The notes below the pieces were generated by a model that worked only from the letters and a program-made list of their open reading frames with translations, searched no databases and was not told the DNA's origin. Position numbers and translations under genes: made by a program. From CAYNYM01 sp049366815 (GTDB lineage: Bacteria > Desulfobacterota > DSM-4660 > Desulfatiglandales > HGW-15): DNA of 50,624 bases. Numbering within the stretch: the first letter of the stretch is position 1; each line of letters begins with the position of its first letter. The stretch is from assembly GCA_049366815.1 (NCBI GenBank), contig JBMNCO010000220.1, forward strand, positions 1 to 50,624, read 5' to 3'. Below are positions 16,867 through 26,665 of the stretch, in pieces.

Positions 16867-17367
16867 TCACCACGTCTTGTACCGCTCTCTGAATTTGTCC
16901 CAGAATGACCTGTCCCTTTCCTGCCAGTCCGGACCGAAATGCTCTTCATAAAAGGTACCGAACCGCGTGAACCAACGACTCCATGGGCTCTTTCCCTCTG
17001 TCTCGGCTTCGAGGATGTCATTCAAGAAAACCTTGATATTGGCCATTTCGTCTTTGGGGATATAAAAGGCGGCCCCTTCATTGTAAGACTTTACGGTATC
17101 CTCAGGGCTTAACGCATGGGCGGTGAGCATGACGGCCGTCACCTTCCTCTGGTTGGCGATATCCAAGAGCTTATAGCCCTCCACTCCCATGATATCCAGA
17201 ATGGCCATATCAAAGTACTCGTTCATAAGGAGTTTTTTTGCCTCTTCAAAAGAAGAGGCTCTGACAACTGAACACCCGGCAAGCAATTCCTCCACTGTGT
17301 CCAGGACGTCGAGCTCGTCATCTACGATCAGGATCCTTTTCCCTTCAATCAATTTTCTTTGTGTCAA
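16867..17367 (-). CDS. Response regulator receiver protein
   Basis: 166 aa. The receiver domain covers residues 10-130, with acidic pair D16/D17, phospho-acceptor D58 (AILDIMG), T82 and K105 at the conserved positions. The C-terminal 45 residues are charged and aromatic (GTFYEEHFGPDWQERDRSFWDKF) and do not form a known output domain, so it may act by protein contact. The start is a TTG at 17367 because GGAGGT lies 7 nt upstream; the longer open frame to 17460 lacks a ribosome site. No histidine kinase is adjacent. Confidence 0.82.
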   Translation of the reverse strand: MTQRKLIEGKRILIVDDELDVLDTVEELLAGCSVVRASSFEEAKKLLMNEYFDMAILDIMGVEGYKLLDIANQRKVTAVMLTAHALSPEDTVKSYNEGAAFYIPKDEMANIKVFLNDILEAETEGKSPWSRWFTRFGTFYEEHFGPDWQERDRSFWDKFRERYKTW

Positions 17368-17609
17368 AACAGGACCTCCATCCGTGTGCAAACCTCCTGG
17401 AAAATGCGTGCATTCCGGAGTATTGTTTTTACGAGCGGGTAAAGACTCAAATTTCCTCAAGCACGAAACGGATTGTCGTCTCGAGAAAAATTCAGGTGAT
17501 GTCGGCCTCCCGCCCCGCTACAAGACGGCCCTCGATGAGGGCATTATACACACTTTTATGCTGTTCAACCTGTTTTTTTACAATGTCGGGTTTGATGCCC
17601 CGCCCGGTA

Positions 17610-18809
17610 CTACGAGCATACTTTTTCCTGGTGAAAGGTCAGGGCCAGAAGGGCCTCCAAGGCCATGCCGTGGACCATGCACGTTTCATCAACGTCAAAA
17701 CGGGGGTCGTGAACCATTCCCGTGATTCCCTTCGCTCTATTCCCGCAACCCAGATTGATAAAACACGAGGGGATCTTCTGGCTGTAATATCCAAAATCCT
17801 CACTCCCCAGGGTGGGGGGCTGAGGGAAGATCACCTGATCATGACCTGCGAGGGCCCTTGCGACCGACAGTGCCCGCTCCACGCAGGCATCATGGTTAAT
17901 CGTGACGGGGTACCCCTCACCATAATAGAAGCTACAGGTTGCTCCCTGGCCTGAGGTAAGCCCCGAAATCAGCCTTTCCATCCTGTCCCGAACGGTCCGT
18001 TGCACCTCTCGCTTAAGTGTCCTGACCGTGCCCACAAGGGTTGCGTCGGGCGGGATCACGTTATCCGCCGTTCCGGCATGAAATTGTGTGACCGATACCA
18101 CGGCCGATTCAAGTGGATCGACATTGCGCGATACAATCGATTGGAGGGTCGTCACGAATTGTGCCGCGGTGACGATCGGATCAATGGCAAAGGAAGGCAT
18201 GGCGGCATGTCCCCCCACCCCGTTGATCTCAATCTCGAAATGATCCGCCTGGCCGAGATAGGCCCCCGGGCAGATGCCGAACTGCCCCGTTTCAAATACC
18301 GGCCAGACATGGAGTGCGTACATTTCATCCACCCCCTCGAGGACCCCGTCACGGATCATCCCCGGGGCCCCGCCCGGCCATTTCTCCTCACTGGGCTGGA
18401 AGACCAGCCGGACATGGGCGGCGAGCTCCTCTCTCAGATCCACAAGGATCCGCGCCGCACCGATGAGCATCGCGGTGTGGACATCGTGTCCGCACATATG
18501 GCCCCTGCCCTCTATCCTTGACCGGTACGGATGCCCCGAGAGTTCCTGCATGGGAAGGGCATCCATATCCGCACGGAGGGCGATACGCCTTTCAGCGCCC
18601 GGGACCTCTATATCACCCACAACGCCGGTCTTCCCGATTCCTCTCTGTATATTGATGCCGAGCCTTTCCAGTTCGCCTGCGGCGATATCTGCGGTTCTCT
18701 GCACATCAAGGCCCAACTCGGGATGCATATGGATGTCCCTCCGGACGGCCACAATGTCGTCGAAGTGTGCTTCGCACCGACGTAGAATGCGTTGTCTCAG
18801 TTCCTCCAT
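17610..18809 (-). CDS. M20 family amidohydrolase
   Basis: 399 aa. It has the features of hippurate hydrolase/N-acyl amino acid amidohydrolases: HMHPELGLD, ALRADMDALPM, the metal site GRGHMCGHDVHTAML, FQPSEEKWPGG and the dimer-domain GVGGHAAMPSFAIDPI. It would hydrolyse N-acyl or N-carbamoyl amino acids with a metal pair in the cytoplasm. The ribosome site GGGGAGG sits just before the ATG. It lies 52 nt downstream of ilvD on the same strand and could be co-transcribed. The exact substrate cannot be told from sequence. Confidence 0.88.
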   Translation of the reverse strand: MEELRQRILRRCEAHFDDIVAVRRDIHMHPELGLDVQRTADIAAGELERLGINIQRGIGKTGVVGDIEVPGAERRIALRADMDALPMQELSGHPYRSRIEGRGHMCGHDVHTAMLIGAARILVDLREELAAHVRLVFQPSEEKWPGGAPGMIRDGVLEGVDEMYALHVWPVFETGQFGICPGAYLGQADHFEIEINGVGGHAAMPSFAIDPIVTAAQFVTTLQSIVSRNVDPLESAVVSVTQFHAGTADNVIPPDATLVGTVRTLKREVQRTVRDRMERLISGLTSGQGATCSFYYGEGYPVTINHDACVERALSVARALAGHDQVIFPQPPTLGSEDFGYYSQKIPSCFINLGCGNRAKGITGMVHDPRFDVDETCMVHGMALEALLALTFHQEKVCS

Positions 18810-18861
18810 CCTGATCCTCCCCTGAAAAAACCAGCTCCATAGCGGGGCATCCTTTCAAGGC

Positions 18862-20610
18862 CTAGATGTCAAAAACGGCACCCGTATCCGCTGAAGTGAC
18901 GTGGCTGCTGTAGCGGGCAAGCCAACCCCGCTTGACCTTTGATCTGAAGGGTTTGAGTCTTTCGATGCGCCGTTCGATCTCTTCTTTCTCGACGAGCAGA
19001 TCGATTGTTCCCTTCAAGGCGTCAATACGAATGCGCTCCCCCTGTTTGATCACGGCAATGGGACCGTTTGCAGCCGCCTCGGGTGAAATATGGCCGATGC
19101 ACAGGCCCCTGGTCCCACCCGAAAACCGACCGTCGGTGATCAGGGCCGCCCTGATCCCCGCACCCGCGATGGCTGCCGTGGGACTGAGCATTTCCTGCAT
19201 TCCCGGGCCGCCCTTGGGGCCCTCGTAACGGATCACGACCACGTCCCCGTCCTTGACCTTGCCTTTCAAGATGCCTTCAAGCGCCTCTTCCTGGGACTCA
19301 AAGATCCTGGCCGGCCCCTCAAAAACCATCATATCGGAAGCCACCCCCGCTGTCTTCACAACCGCCCCCTTCGGCGCAATATTTCCAAAAAGCACGGCCA
19401 GGCCGCCCGTGCTGCTGAAGGCATCCTCCACGGTATGGATGATGTTGCCGTCCACCTTTGGGGCCCTCCCGACCATCCCGCCCAGTGTGCCGTGGACGGT
19501 CTTGGCCGTGAGGTCCAGACCCGCACCCGAGTTCTCGGATATCTCCCGCAGGATCGCAGCAATGCCTCCCGCTTCGTGCACGTCCTCCATGTGCACATCC
19601 TGCCGGGATGGAGAGACCTTGCAGATGCAGGGGGTACGCCTTGATATGGCATTGAGCCTCTTGAGATTGTAAGCGATTCCCGCCTCGGAGGCGAGGGCCA
19701 GTGTGTGCAGTACGGTATTGGTACTGCCTCCCATGGCCATGTCACAGATAAAGGCATTGTCAACGGCCGCGTTCGTCACGATGTCTCTGGGACGGATGTC
19801 CTGATCGATACAGGCCTTCAGGGCCTTCGCAGCATCTTTGACCAGGGCCACGCGTTTCGGGTTTGTCTTGGTCCCGGTCTTTTTCTTGTCGATCCATATT
19901 TCAGCAGGTATGGTCCCATTCCCGGGCAGGGCCAGCCCGACGACTTCGCCCAGACAATTCATGGAATTGGCTGTAAACATCCCTGAGCACGATCCGCACC
20001 CGGGGCAGGCCTGGTTGACCAGGCGCTCCAGCCCCTTTAGAGACATATCGCCGACGGAATGCCTTCCCACCCCCTCGAAGATTGTAATCAGGTCGGAGCC
20101 GTCCTTTCCAGCCAGCATGGGGCCGCCTGAGACATAGACGGCCGGGATATTAATCCGGACCATGGCGTTGTACATGCCTGGCACGATCTTGTCGCAGTTG
20201 CCCAGGCCGATCCAGCCGTCACAGGGGTGGGCACCGATAATCGTCTCGATCTGGTCCGTAATGAGTTCACGGCTGGCAAGGGAATACTTCATACCGAAAT
20301 GGCCCATGGCAATGCCGTCACACACTGCTGCCCCGATATTGGCGTACCAGACATTGAATCCTTGGCGCTTCAGCTCTTTTTCAAGAATATGCCCAAGCTC
20401 CTCAAGATGAGCATGGCCCGGGATATGATTGGTGTAGGAGTTTATGATCGTGACAAACGGCTTGTCACGATCCTTCAGTGTTCTGATCACACCGGCGGCC
20501 TTCATAAGGGCCGCAGCGGGAAGCATGTGGGTTTCCGTCGCCACAACACGGCTCCCCTTGTTTCGAACATTCTCAATCCCTTCATTAATAAACTGCTTCT
20601 TGGTTGCCAT
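18862..20610 (-). CDS. ilvD: Dihydroxy-acid dehydratase
   Basis: 582 aa. The cluster-ligand cysteines are in GLGNCDKIVPG and ACPGCGSCSGMFTANSMN, and the IlvD signature GGSTNTVLH is present. The enzyme dehydrates dihydroxy acids to the keto acids of valine, leucine and isoleucine synthesis, using an Fe-S cluster. The start at 20610 has AAAGGAG upstream; the longer frame to 20703 runs through the promoter. An edd-type phosphogluconate dehydratase is less likely given the length and motifs. No other ilv gene is in the window. Confidence 0.93.
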   Translation of the reverse strand: MATKKQFINEGIENVRNKGSRVVATETHMLPAAALMKAAGVIRTLKDRDKPFVTIINSYTNHIPGHAHLEELGHILEKELKRQGFNVWYANIGAAVCDGIAMGHFGMKYSLASRELITDQIETIIGAHPCDGWIGLGNCDKIVPGMYNAMVRINIPAVYVSGGPMLAGKDGSDLITIFEGVGRHSVGDMSLKGLERLVNQACPGCGSCSGMFTANSMNCLGEVVGLALPGNGTIPAEIWIDKKKTGTKTNPKRVALVKDAAKALKACIDQDIRPRDIVTNAAVDNAFICDMAMGGSTNTVLHTLALASEAGIAYNLKRLNAISRRTPCICKVSPSRQDVHMEDVHEAGGIAAILREISENSGAGLDLTAKTVHGTLGGMVGRAPKVDGNIIHTVEDAFSSTGGLAVLFGNIAPKGAVVKTAGVASDMMVFEGPARIFESQEEALEGILKGKVKDGDVVVIRYEGPKGGPGMQEMLSPTAAIAGAGIRAALITDGRFSGGTRGLCIGHISPEAAANGPIAVIKQGERIRIDALKGTIDLLVEKEEIERRIERLKPFRSKVKRGWLARYSSHVTSADTGAVFDI

Positions 20611-20673
20611 GATCGTCTCCTTTATATTTAAGCGCTTTCCGATGAGGTCAGTCGTAAAAAATCCGAAAGCAGG

Positions 20674-20703
20674 AGTATAACTTCCTGGAAACACCCATGT
20701 CAA
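20674..20703 (-). promoter_or_regulatory. Sigma-70 type promoter for ilvD
   Basis: On the minus strand TTGACA (20703-20698), an 18-bp spacer and TATACT (20679-20674) precede the ilvD start by about 60 bp. Confidence 0.65.
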
Positions 20704-20757
20704 CAGGGTGTTGAATCAACAGATCCAGCGGCGATTGACGAGCCGTGGCAAGGGTCG

Positions 20758-21696
20758 TCATAGCGTAATTGAGCCGATCTCCTTCTGTGCTTTCGCCGAT
20801 GGCTGACGGTTCACCAGGATCGTCCCCAGGCTTACCAAACCCAAAGCGACCAGGAGCTTCACACTTATGAGTTCACCTAGGATCAGGGCACCACTGAGGA
20901 ATACACCGAAAACGGGCGTAAAGAAGGAGAAGGCATGGAGCAGGCTCACCGGATAACGGTGTATCAGATCGAACCATACCAGATAGCTGAGAAAGGCAAC
21001 AATAATGCACTGATAGAACACCGAAAAGGCCGTCATCACGGAGAATCCGGACACCACAGGGGTCTCAAAGATGAGACCCAAAGCCAGCAGCAGAGGGGCT
21101 GAAAAGCAGACCTGGTAGAAAAGGGTCTGCAGAGGTACAGTCCGGTACGAAAGAAATTTCTTCACATAGAGCGTCGTGGCGCCCCATATGGCGCCGGCCA
21201 GAATGGCCATGACATCGCCGGCCAGGGCACCGAGGCTCATGTGCCCCATGTTCCCCCGCATGAACAGGATCGTAACGCCAGAGAAGGCAATGATAAGACC
21301 GGCGGCCTTCCAAAAGTTGAGTCTGTCTCCCTGAAGAAAAAAATGTGCACCGAGGGCGACAAAGAAAGGGGCTGAGTAGAGCAGGATATAGGTCCTTGAT
21401 GCCGTTGTGTATTGGAGGCCCACATAAATAAGCCCGAACTCCGCCCCGAACATGACACCGACTACAACCCCGTGAAGGAAAACAGGTCTCGAAGGGAAAA
21501 GGGTGATACCCTTTGCCATCATCCAGACATAGAGGCAAAACCCCGCCACAAGGGAACGCAGGCCAGCCATGAAAAGCGGGGCGATTTCACGTGAACCGAT
21601 CTTCACGAGGGCCATATTGGCGCCCCAGGTCAGGGCCAGAAGCAGAAGGATCGATACGGGTTGCCATCTGAGTTGCGCTCGATACATGTCCTTCAT
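20758..21696 (-). CDS. EamA/DMT family permease
   Basis: 312 aa with ten hydrophobic segments in two EamA repeats; LALTWGANMALVKIGSREIAPLFMAGLR is typical of the first repeat and YPVSLLHAFSFFTPVFGVFLSGALILGE of the second. The family moves metabolites, often amino acids or nucleotide sugars, across the inner membrane. Substrate unknown. A good AGGAGAGG lies just before the first ATG (21696), and a second ATG three codons in (21687) is also possible. It stands between ilvD and an MBL-fold hydrolase on the same strand. Confidence 0.85.
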   Translation of the reverse strand: MKDMYRAQLRWQPVSILLLLALTWGANMALVKIGSREIAPLFMAGLRSLVAGFCLYVWMMAKGITLFPSRPVFLHGVVVGVMFGAEFGLIYVGLQYTTASRTYILLYSAPFFVALGAHFFLQGDRLNFWKAAGLIIAFSGVTILFMRGNMGHMSLGALAGDVMAILAGAIWGATTLYVKKFLSYRTVPLQTLFYQVCFSAPLLLALGLIFETPVVSGFSVMTAFSVFYQCIIVAFLSYLVWFDLIHRYPVSLLHAFSFFTPVFGVFLSGALILGELISVKLLVALGLVSLGTILVNRQPSAKAQKEIGSITL

Positions 21697-21867
21697 CCTC
21701 TCCTAATATTCCTAGCATCAAATGCATTCTTGGATATTCCGGAAGAGCAACTACTGGTTCAAAGGTGTAGCCCAACCCTGAAAAAAATCAAAAAGGTTGC
21801 GGCAGCTTTTGTGATGATTCCTTCGCCCGAACATCCGGCCGGGCCTCTTTCAGGTGCGTGCCCTGTT

Positions 21868-22782
21868 TCACCTTTCACTCCGCCCCGAATCCATGGAAAG
21901 GGCCACGTGTCTTACCATCTGCCGGTAGACCCCTTCGAAGATTTCGCGGGACAGGAAATAATCCGGATATTCCGCAAAAAAGGAATCGACCATCTCTTTG
22001 GCCGCCGCGTCTATACTCCCAGTCCTGAGGTAACAGTCTTCCATCAGGTAGCGATGTTCCTGAGCGAGTTTGATGGATCGACCGATATAATCTCTTGCCT
22101 CATCCCCAACCACATAACCATAGTGATCGGCGCACAAATAGGCCACATCCACATCCTTCAATTTTTCAAGGCTTTCCTGAAATTTCGTATAATTGGAATT
22201 TCCTGATGAAAGGATAGTCTGCCGAAAGGGGATCCCACCGCCGTCTGATGGAAAGAGCGCCCTCATCTCGGGCACATAGGCAGAAATGGAGCAGGATGAA
22301 TGGCCGGGGGTTTCATAAACCTGCACGCCTGTATCACCGAGATCAATGCGATCTCCATCGCCCACAACCGTGCCCGTAATGTCATCCCGCCAATCCAGAT
22401 CATAGTTCTCATAGACATCGAGGGCGCCTATCCGCTCCGCAACGATTCGTCCGAAGTCATTGATGGTTTTCCTCGCCTTGGGCGTACTGAGAATTTCCCA
22501 CCCACGTTTCGAAGCAATCACTTCGATATCGGGCTGCAATCGCTTGAGATACGGGATGATACCGACATGGTCAAAATGGGCGTGCAGGATCAGGATTTTT
22601 CTGATCCTTTCGCTTTCAAGGCCAAAATCCTCCATCTGTTGCAGCACGTCGGGCACGAGGTAACCCATGCCACCGCTGATGAGCATCGCCTCACGGGTAC
22701 CTTCCAGGAGATAGGCGCCCGATTCTTCACGTCCTAGAAACCAAAGTCCGTCATGTACCTTTCCCGGGATACGAATTCTCAT
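21868..22782 (-). CDS. MBL-fold metallo-hydrolase
   Basis: 304 aa. The metallo-beta-lactamase fold motif HAHFDH is at residues 67-72, followed by the later metal ligands in YETPGHSSCSIS and in CADHYG. Many such proteins are glyoxalase II-like thioesterases, lactonases or oxidoreductase-associated hydrolases; no specific substrate can be named. The C-terminal helical part with RYLMEDCYLRTGSIDAAAKEMVDSFF is common in environmental members. AAGGAG lies 9 nt before the ATG. No clear operon partner. Confidence 0.85.
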   Translation of the reverse strand: MRIRIPGKVHDGLWFLGREESGAYLLEGTREAMLISGGMGYLVPDVLQQMEDFGLESERIRKILILHAHFDHVGIIPYLKRLQPDIEVIASKRGWEILSTPKARKTINDFGRIVAERIGALDVYENYDLDWRDDITGTVVGDGDRIDLGDTGVQVYETPGHSSCSISAYVPEMRALFPSDGGGIPFRQTILSSGNSNYTKFQESLEKLKDVDVAYLCADHYGYVVGDEARDYIGRSIKLAQEHRYLMEDCYLRTGSIDAAAKEMVDSFFAEYPDYFLSREIFEGVYRQMVRHVALSMDSGRSER

Positions 22783-22931
22783 GAAATTTTTCTCCTTACG
22801 GTTTTAACCCTTTAGGATATTTGAATTGAATCATGAATCCACCTCCAAAAGTCCAAGGCCCCCGGGACGGTATGGGTTTCAGGCGGAGTCGATACGCGGT
22901 TAACCAGGAAATCGCCCTCGGTGACCCCAAA

Positions 22932-22975
22932 AAAAGAAAGGCCCTTTTGTGGGGTTTCCACCCTAAGGCCTTTCT
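22932..22975 (-). terminator. Rho-independent terminator after the small conserved protein gene
   Basis: AGAAAGGCC (22935-22943) pairs with GGCCTTTCT (22967-22975). Read on the minus strand the stem is followed by a T-rich tract (seven T). It lies about 35 nt beyond the stop at 23011. Confidence 0.75.
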
Positions 22976-23010
22976 ATGGGTTGTGTCAAATGGTAAAGTC
23001 CCGCCCCTGT

Positions 23011-23307
23011 CTACGGCCGCTCGTAATAGATCGGTTTTCCCATTTCTCCAAACGAAAAGTTATGGAACACGTTGTAACCGTTATAGTCGAGGACCCTCAG
23101 GTCATCGGTCTGATTCAAGTCACCCATGACCACCGCATAATGATTGCCGTATTTGGCCTTGACCTTTTCCAGAGGAAGTTCGGAAGCGATGAATTTTTTT
23201 ATCCCCTTGCTCTCAAGCCTTGATAGCAACTTGGGATCTAAAAAGGACTCATAGGTTGTCAAGATAAGGATCGGGCCGGTCCCAGTAAAAATGATGCCTG
23301 CTTTCAT
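23011..23307 (-). CDS. Small conserved protein of unknown function
   Basis: 98 aa, start fixed by AAGGAGG 6 nt upstream of the ATG at 23307. The sequence (MKAGIIFTGTGPILILTTY at the N-terminus, KGIKKFIASELPLEKVKAKYG in the middle, DDLRVLDYNGYNVFHNF near the end) has the look of a short cytosolic protein I believe is conserved in Deltaproteobacteria, but I can name no function. No signal peptide, metal motif or membrane segment is present. It is transcribed alone, divergently from the thioredoxin reductase fusion, and ends in a clear terminator. Confidence 0.75.
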   Translation of the reverse strand: MKAGIIFTGTGPILILTTYESFLDPKLLSRLESKGIKKFIASELPLEKVKAKYGNHYAVVMGDLNQTDDLRVLDYNGYNVFHNFSFGEMGKPIYYERP

Positions 23308-23505
23308 GAGATGACCTCCTTTCTTTGCCTTTCGTGTCAAAGATAAAAACAATAAAATGTTACCACAACCTGGATGCTTTTCCAATCTATTCACCTATGG
23401 GATGCCTTTATAAAACGGCATGGGTTCCCCTTTCTGTTGACCGCTCCGACCATTTGCTCCTATAATTTTTCAATACCCAAAACGCTTAAAAACGAGGAGG
23501 CCAGC

Positions 23506-25137
23506 ATGGTGGAGACAGGACAGGATTACGATCGGCCGGAACAGGAATTACTGGATCAGGCTCAGGCCCAGCTTTTGGCGGCATTGAAGAACATGCCCCG
23601 GAAGATTCCTCTGCTGCTCTTCACAACCGCGGACAGGAATGTCCCTTACTGTGATGCGGCAAGAAAGGTGATTCGATCTATTCGTCAAACGGCCCCCAAG
23701 GTCTCACTCAAGGAATACGATCTGAACCACAAGAAGGCCGTTCAATGGAAGGCGGAACATTGCCCCACATTGCTCTTTGATCCCGAAAAGTACAAGATCA
23801 GGTGGTTGGGTGCGCCGGTTGGCGAGGAAGGAAGGACCTTCGTCGAGGCCCTTTTGATGATGGGCTACGGCAAAACGGGGCTCAACAAGGATGCCGCAGA
23901 AATACTTTACAAGATCGATTCTCCGCGTCGAATCAAGGTCTTTGTGAGCCCAACCTGTCCCTATTGTCCGCAACAGGCCGTCAACGCACTGAAGGCCGCC
24001 GTTGAAAGACCGGACCTCATTTCCCTCGAACTCATCGACATTCAGGCCAACCCTGAACTCGCTGACCAGTATTCGGCCCAGAGTGTGCCCCAGACTTACG
24101 CCAATGAGGTCCTCATCGCCATGGGCGCTCAACCTGAGGAGCTTTTCATGCTCTCGCTGGAAAAGTTGGAAGAGCAAACGATCTTTATCCCCGAAAGTAA
24201 TGCCAAGGAAGTGGAGACGGATCTCCTGATCGTCGGGGGCGGACCAGCGGGACTGACGGCGGGTATCTATGCGGCCCGCAGCGGGCTGAAGGCCGTCATC
24301 ATCGAAAAGGGTGCCCTTGGAGGACAGATAGCCACCACTCCCGTAGTCGAGAATTACCCCGGCCTCACGCAGGTCGGCGGGAAAACCCTGGTCGACATCA
24401 TGGTCAGCCATGCCCTGGAATACGCCAACATCTTTCCTGGGGAGGAAGCCACGGATATTCAGCCCGGGGATCCTATTGAAGTCCACACCAATCGAAGGAA
24501 ATTTAAGACAAAGGCCGTTCTGCTCGCCACCGGAGCGGCTTACAGGCACCTCAACATACCCGGAGAATCCCGGCTATCAGGCCATGGGGTGAGTTACTGC
24601 AGCACCTGTGACGGCCCCCTCTTTAAGGATAAGAGGGTCATCATTGTCGGTGGCGGGGACAGTGCTGTGACCGAGGCCTTACACCTCCACAATATCGGAG
24701 TGGCCGTGACCCTCATCCACAGGAGAAATACGCTCAGGGCCCAACAGCATCTCACAAAGACCCTTTTTCCCAGCGGAATCCCCGTGATTTATGACACCGA
24801 TGTCAGGGAGATCCGTGGAAAGGACAGGGTGGAGGAAGTGGTTCTTCACAATAACAAGACAGGAGAGACATCCCAAATGGCCGTTGATGGTGTCTTTGTT
24901 GCCGTGGGCTACGAGCCCGCTGTGGCCTTGGCCCGAAAGATCGGCGTGAAAATTACTGAAGATGGATACATCAAGCGTGACCCGAAACACCGCACAAATA
25001 TCCGAGGTATCTATTCCGCCGGCGATGTGGAGGGAGGTTATAAGCAAATCGTGATTGCAGCGGGTCAAGGCTCCGAGGCGGCCCTTTCCATCTTCGAGGA
25101 CCTGGTCAATCCTTACTGGAAATCCCAAACTCAATAA
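23506..25137 (+). CDS. Tandem thioredoxin-fold/thioredoxin reductase fusion flavoprotein
   Basis: 543 aa. Residues 1-225 hold two thioredoxin-like units: the first with a lone cysteine (VPYC, C49), the second with an active CPYC (C151, C154). Residues 235-540 are a thioredoxin reductase with FAD site GGGPAG (244-249), redox pair CSTC (C365, C368), NADPH site GGGDSA and the closing GIYSAGDV. The build resembles AhpF: the disulfide domain would pass electrons from the flavin to a peroxiredoxin or other thiol protein in the cytoplasm. No peroxiredoxin gene is adjacent. The ATG at 23506 follows GAGGAGG by 5 nt. An 8-bp hairpin (25145-25177) follows the stop. Confidence 0.88.
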   Translation: MVETGQDYDRPEQELLDQAQAQLLAALKNMPRKIPLLLFTTADRNVPYCDAARKVIRSIRQTAPKVSLKEYDLNHKKAVQWKAEHCPTLLFDPEKYKIRWLGAPVGEEGRTFVEALLMMGYGKTGLNKDAAEILYKIDSPRRIKVFVSPTCPYCPQQAVNALKAAVERPDLISLELIDIQANPELADQYSAQSVPQTYANEVLIAMGAQPEELFMLSLEKLEEQTIFIPESNAKEVETDLLIVGGGPAGLTAGIYAARSGLKAVIIEKGALGGQIATTPVVENYPGLTQVGGKTLVDIMVSHALEYANIFPGEEATDIQPGDPIEVHTNRRKFKTKAVLLATGAAYRHLNIPGESRLSGHGVSYCSTCDGPLFKDKRVIIVGGGDSAVTEALHLHNIGVAVTLIHRRNTLRAQQHLTKTLFPSGIPVIYDTDVREIRGKDRVEEVVLHNNKTGETSQMAVDGVFVAVGYEPAVALARKIGVKITEDGYIKRDPKHRTNIRGIYSAGDVEGGYKQIVIAAGQGSEAALSIFEDLVNPYWKSQTQ

Positions 25138-25341
25138 ACAGCCATGTCCTGACAAAGGCACATTCCATCTCAGGACAGGAGTCCAGACATCTTACAGCCC
25201 TAAAAATCACCATCCATTCCCCTCCTCCGGCCTGTGGTCGGGCAAGGCCCACCGGGCCGGATGCACCGACCCTTCTTCCGGATTCCAAGGCATCCCGGAT
25301 TCCGAACACCTTGAATTGTCAAATCTTTTAGACTTTTTCCA

Positions 25342-25371
25342 TTGACACATGTCATCTTTTGCATCTATATT
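25342..25371 (+). promoter_or_regulatory. Sigma-70 type promoter for the diguanylate cyclase gene
   Basis: TTGACA (25342-25347), an 18-bp spacer and TATATT (25366-25371), about 80 bp before the cyclase start. The rest of the 25138-25451 gap shows only a short hairpin after the preceding stop. Confidence 0.65.
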
Positions 25372-25451
25372 GCCCTGATCTCGCACAGGATCCACAAAAA
25401 AAGTCCGGCAGGGGTCGACACTGATCTTTTATAAGCTCAAGGGGAAATGCA

Positions 25452-26477
25452 TTGAAAGCCATGCACCACTACCAGGATGTACTCGAAAGACTCCAGTACA
25501 ACGAAGAGATCTCACAACGTTTCTTTGAGGTAGAGATCAGCATCCTCTCAACGCTCAATTTCAAGGATTTTTTTGAGAGACTGCTCACGGAGATTAAAGA
25601 CAAATTCGACATTCCATATGTCTGGCTCTCCCTGATAGACCAAAACGATGTCGTGCCTCTCATCGGGGAATTGACCTCCTCTCAAGTCATCAAGGAAAGA
25701 CTGAGCATCATTGATCGAAAGACCTTCACAGAAATTACTGGCCATGCCACTGAGCCCCTGCTCATCAATGAAGACTTGAAGCCGTTCTATCGGATGTTCC
25801 CACCCAATGAGAAATATCTGATCCGATCCCTGGCCATTCTCCCCATTACCCTGAATAACGAAATCATCGGCAGCCTGAACCACGGTGATCCCTCCCCGGA
25901 CAGGTACGTTCCCGGCATGGACACAGCCCTTCTCGAAAGGCTGGCGATCAAGATCTCGATTTGTCTTTCGAACGTCACGGCCCACGAGAAACTGAGAATG
26001 ATCGCATCCAGGGATGCCCTGACAGGGCTGTTAAACCGAAGCGTCCTGGAGTCTGTCATGAAGCGGGAATTCAACAGGGCGATTCGCTATGGTTCTCCCC
26101 TGTCTCTGGTATTTCTGGATCTGGACGACTTCAAGACCGTCAATGATACCTACGGCCATGATGCCGGAGACGCACTCCTGCAGTATCTCGGGACCCACCT
26201 CATGAAATTGAGCCGGGAGAGCGATGTGGTCGGAAGGTTAGCCGGGGACGAATTCCTGATTCTCCTTCCCTCGACAACATCAGATGAAGCACTTGCACTG
26301 ACGCAACGCATCAAAGGCTACTTCACCGAGAATCCATTGAAGTTTGACGGCGCTTTGATCCCTATTGCCTTTAGTTTCGGGATCGCCCAGACTCAGGACC
26401 CCGGAATCCAGGACCCCGGCTCGCTTTTGAAAAGGGCCGATCAAAGGCTCTATGCGGCCAAGAGGGAAAGGCGTTAG
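25452..26477 (+). CDS. Diguanylate cyclase with GAF-like (DUF484-type) sensor domain
   Basis: 341 aa. Residues 20-175 resemble a GAF/DUF484 sensor. The GGDEF domain follows (residues 183-341): DALTGLLNR, FLDLDDFKTVNDTYGHDAGD, and an active-site loop AGDEF at 264-268, a variant generally regarded as active. An inhibitory-site motif RESD is at 255-258, with the usual five-residue spacing. It would make cyclic di-GMP from GTP in the cytoplasm. The TTG at 25452 has AGGGG 7 nt upstream; an ATG three codons later is an alternative. It has its own promoter (25342). An HD-GYP phosphodiesterase is encoded 1.7 kb downstream. Confidence 0.88.
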   Translation: MKAMHHYQDVLERLQYNEEISQRFFEVEISILSTLNFKDFFERLLTEIKDKFDIPYVWLSLIDQNDVVPLIGELTSSQVIKERLSIIDRKTFTEITGHATEPLLINEDLKPFYRMFPPNEKYLIRSLAILPITLNNEIIGSLNHGDPSPDRYVPGMDTALLERLAIKISICLSNVTAHEKLRMIASRDALTGLLNRSVLESVMKREFNRAIRYGSPLSLVFLDLDDFKTVNDTYGHDAGDALLQYLGTHLMKLSRESDVVGRLAGDEFLILLPSTTSDEALALTQRIKGYFTENPLKFDGALIPIAFSFGIAQTQDPGIQDPGSLLKRADQRLYAAKRERR

Positions 26478-26665
26478 CCTGAAACCCCACCAACCGTGCA
26501 CTGTTTTCCTTTTTAACCGGGATTTTCTATCGGACCATGATGGTGTGCTCGACCCAGGAAAAGACAAAGGCCCCGGGGTCTCAGCACCCCCATAAAGGGC
26601 GTTATACCATATTGTCTCGTGTCTGTTTCGGCAGGGCTTTTGGTCGGCCTTGCCCGGACGGTAGG

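Noticed and set aside
25145..25177. 8-bp perfect hairpin after the thioredoxin reductase fusion
   Set aside because: The loop is 17 nt and no T tract follows, so I do not call it a terminator with confidence.
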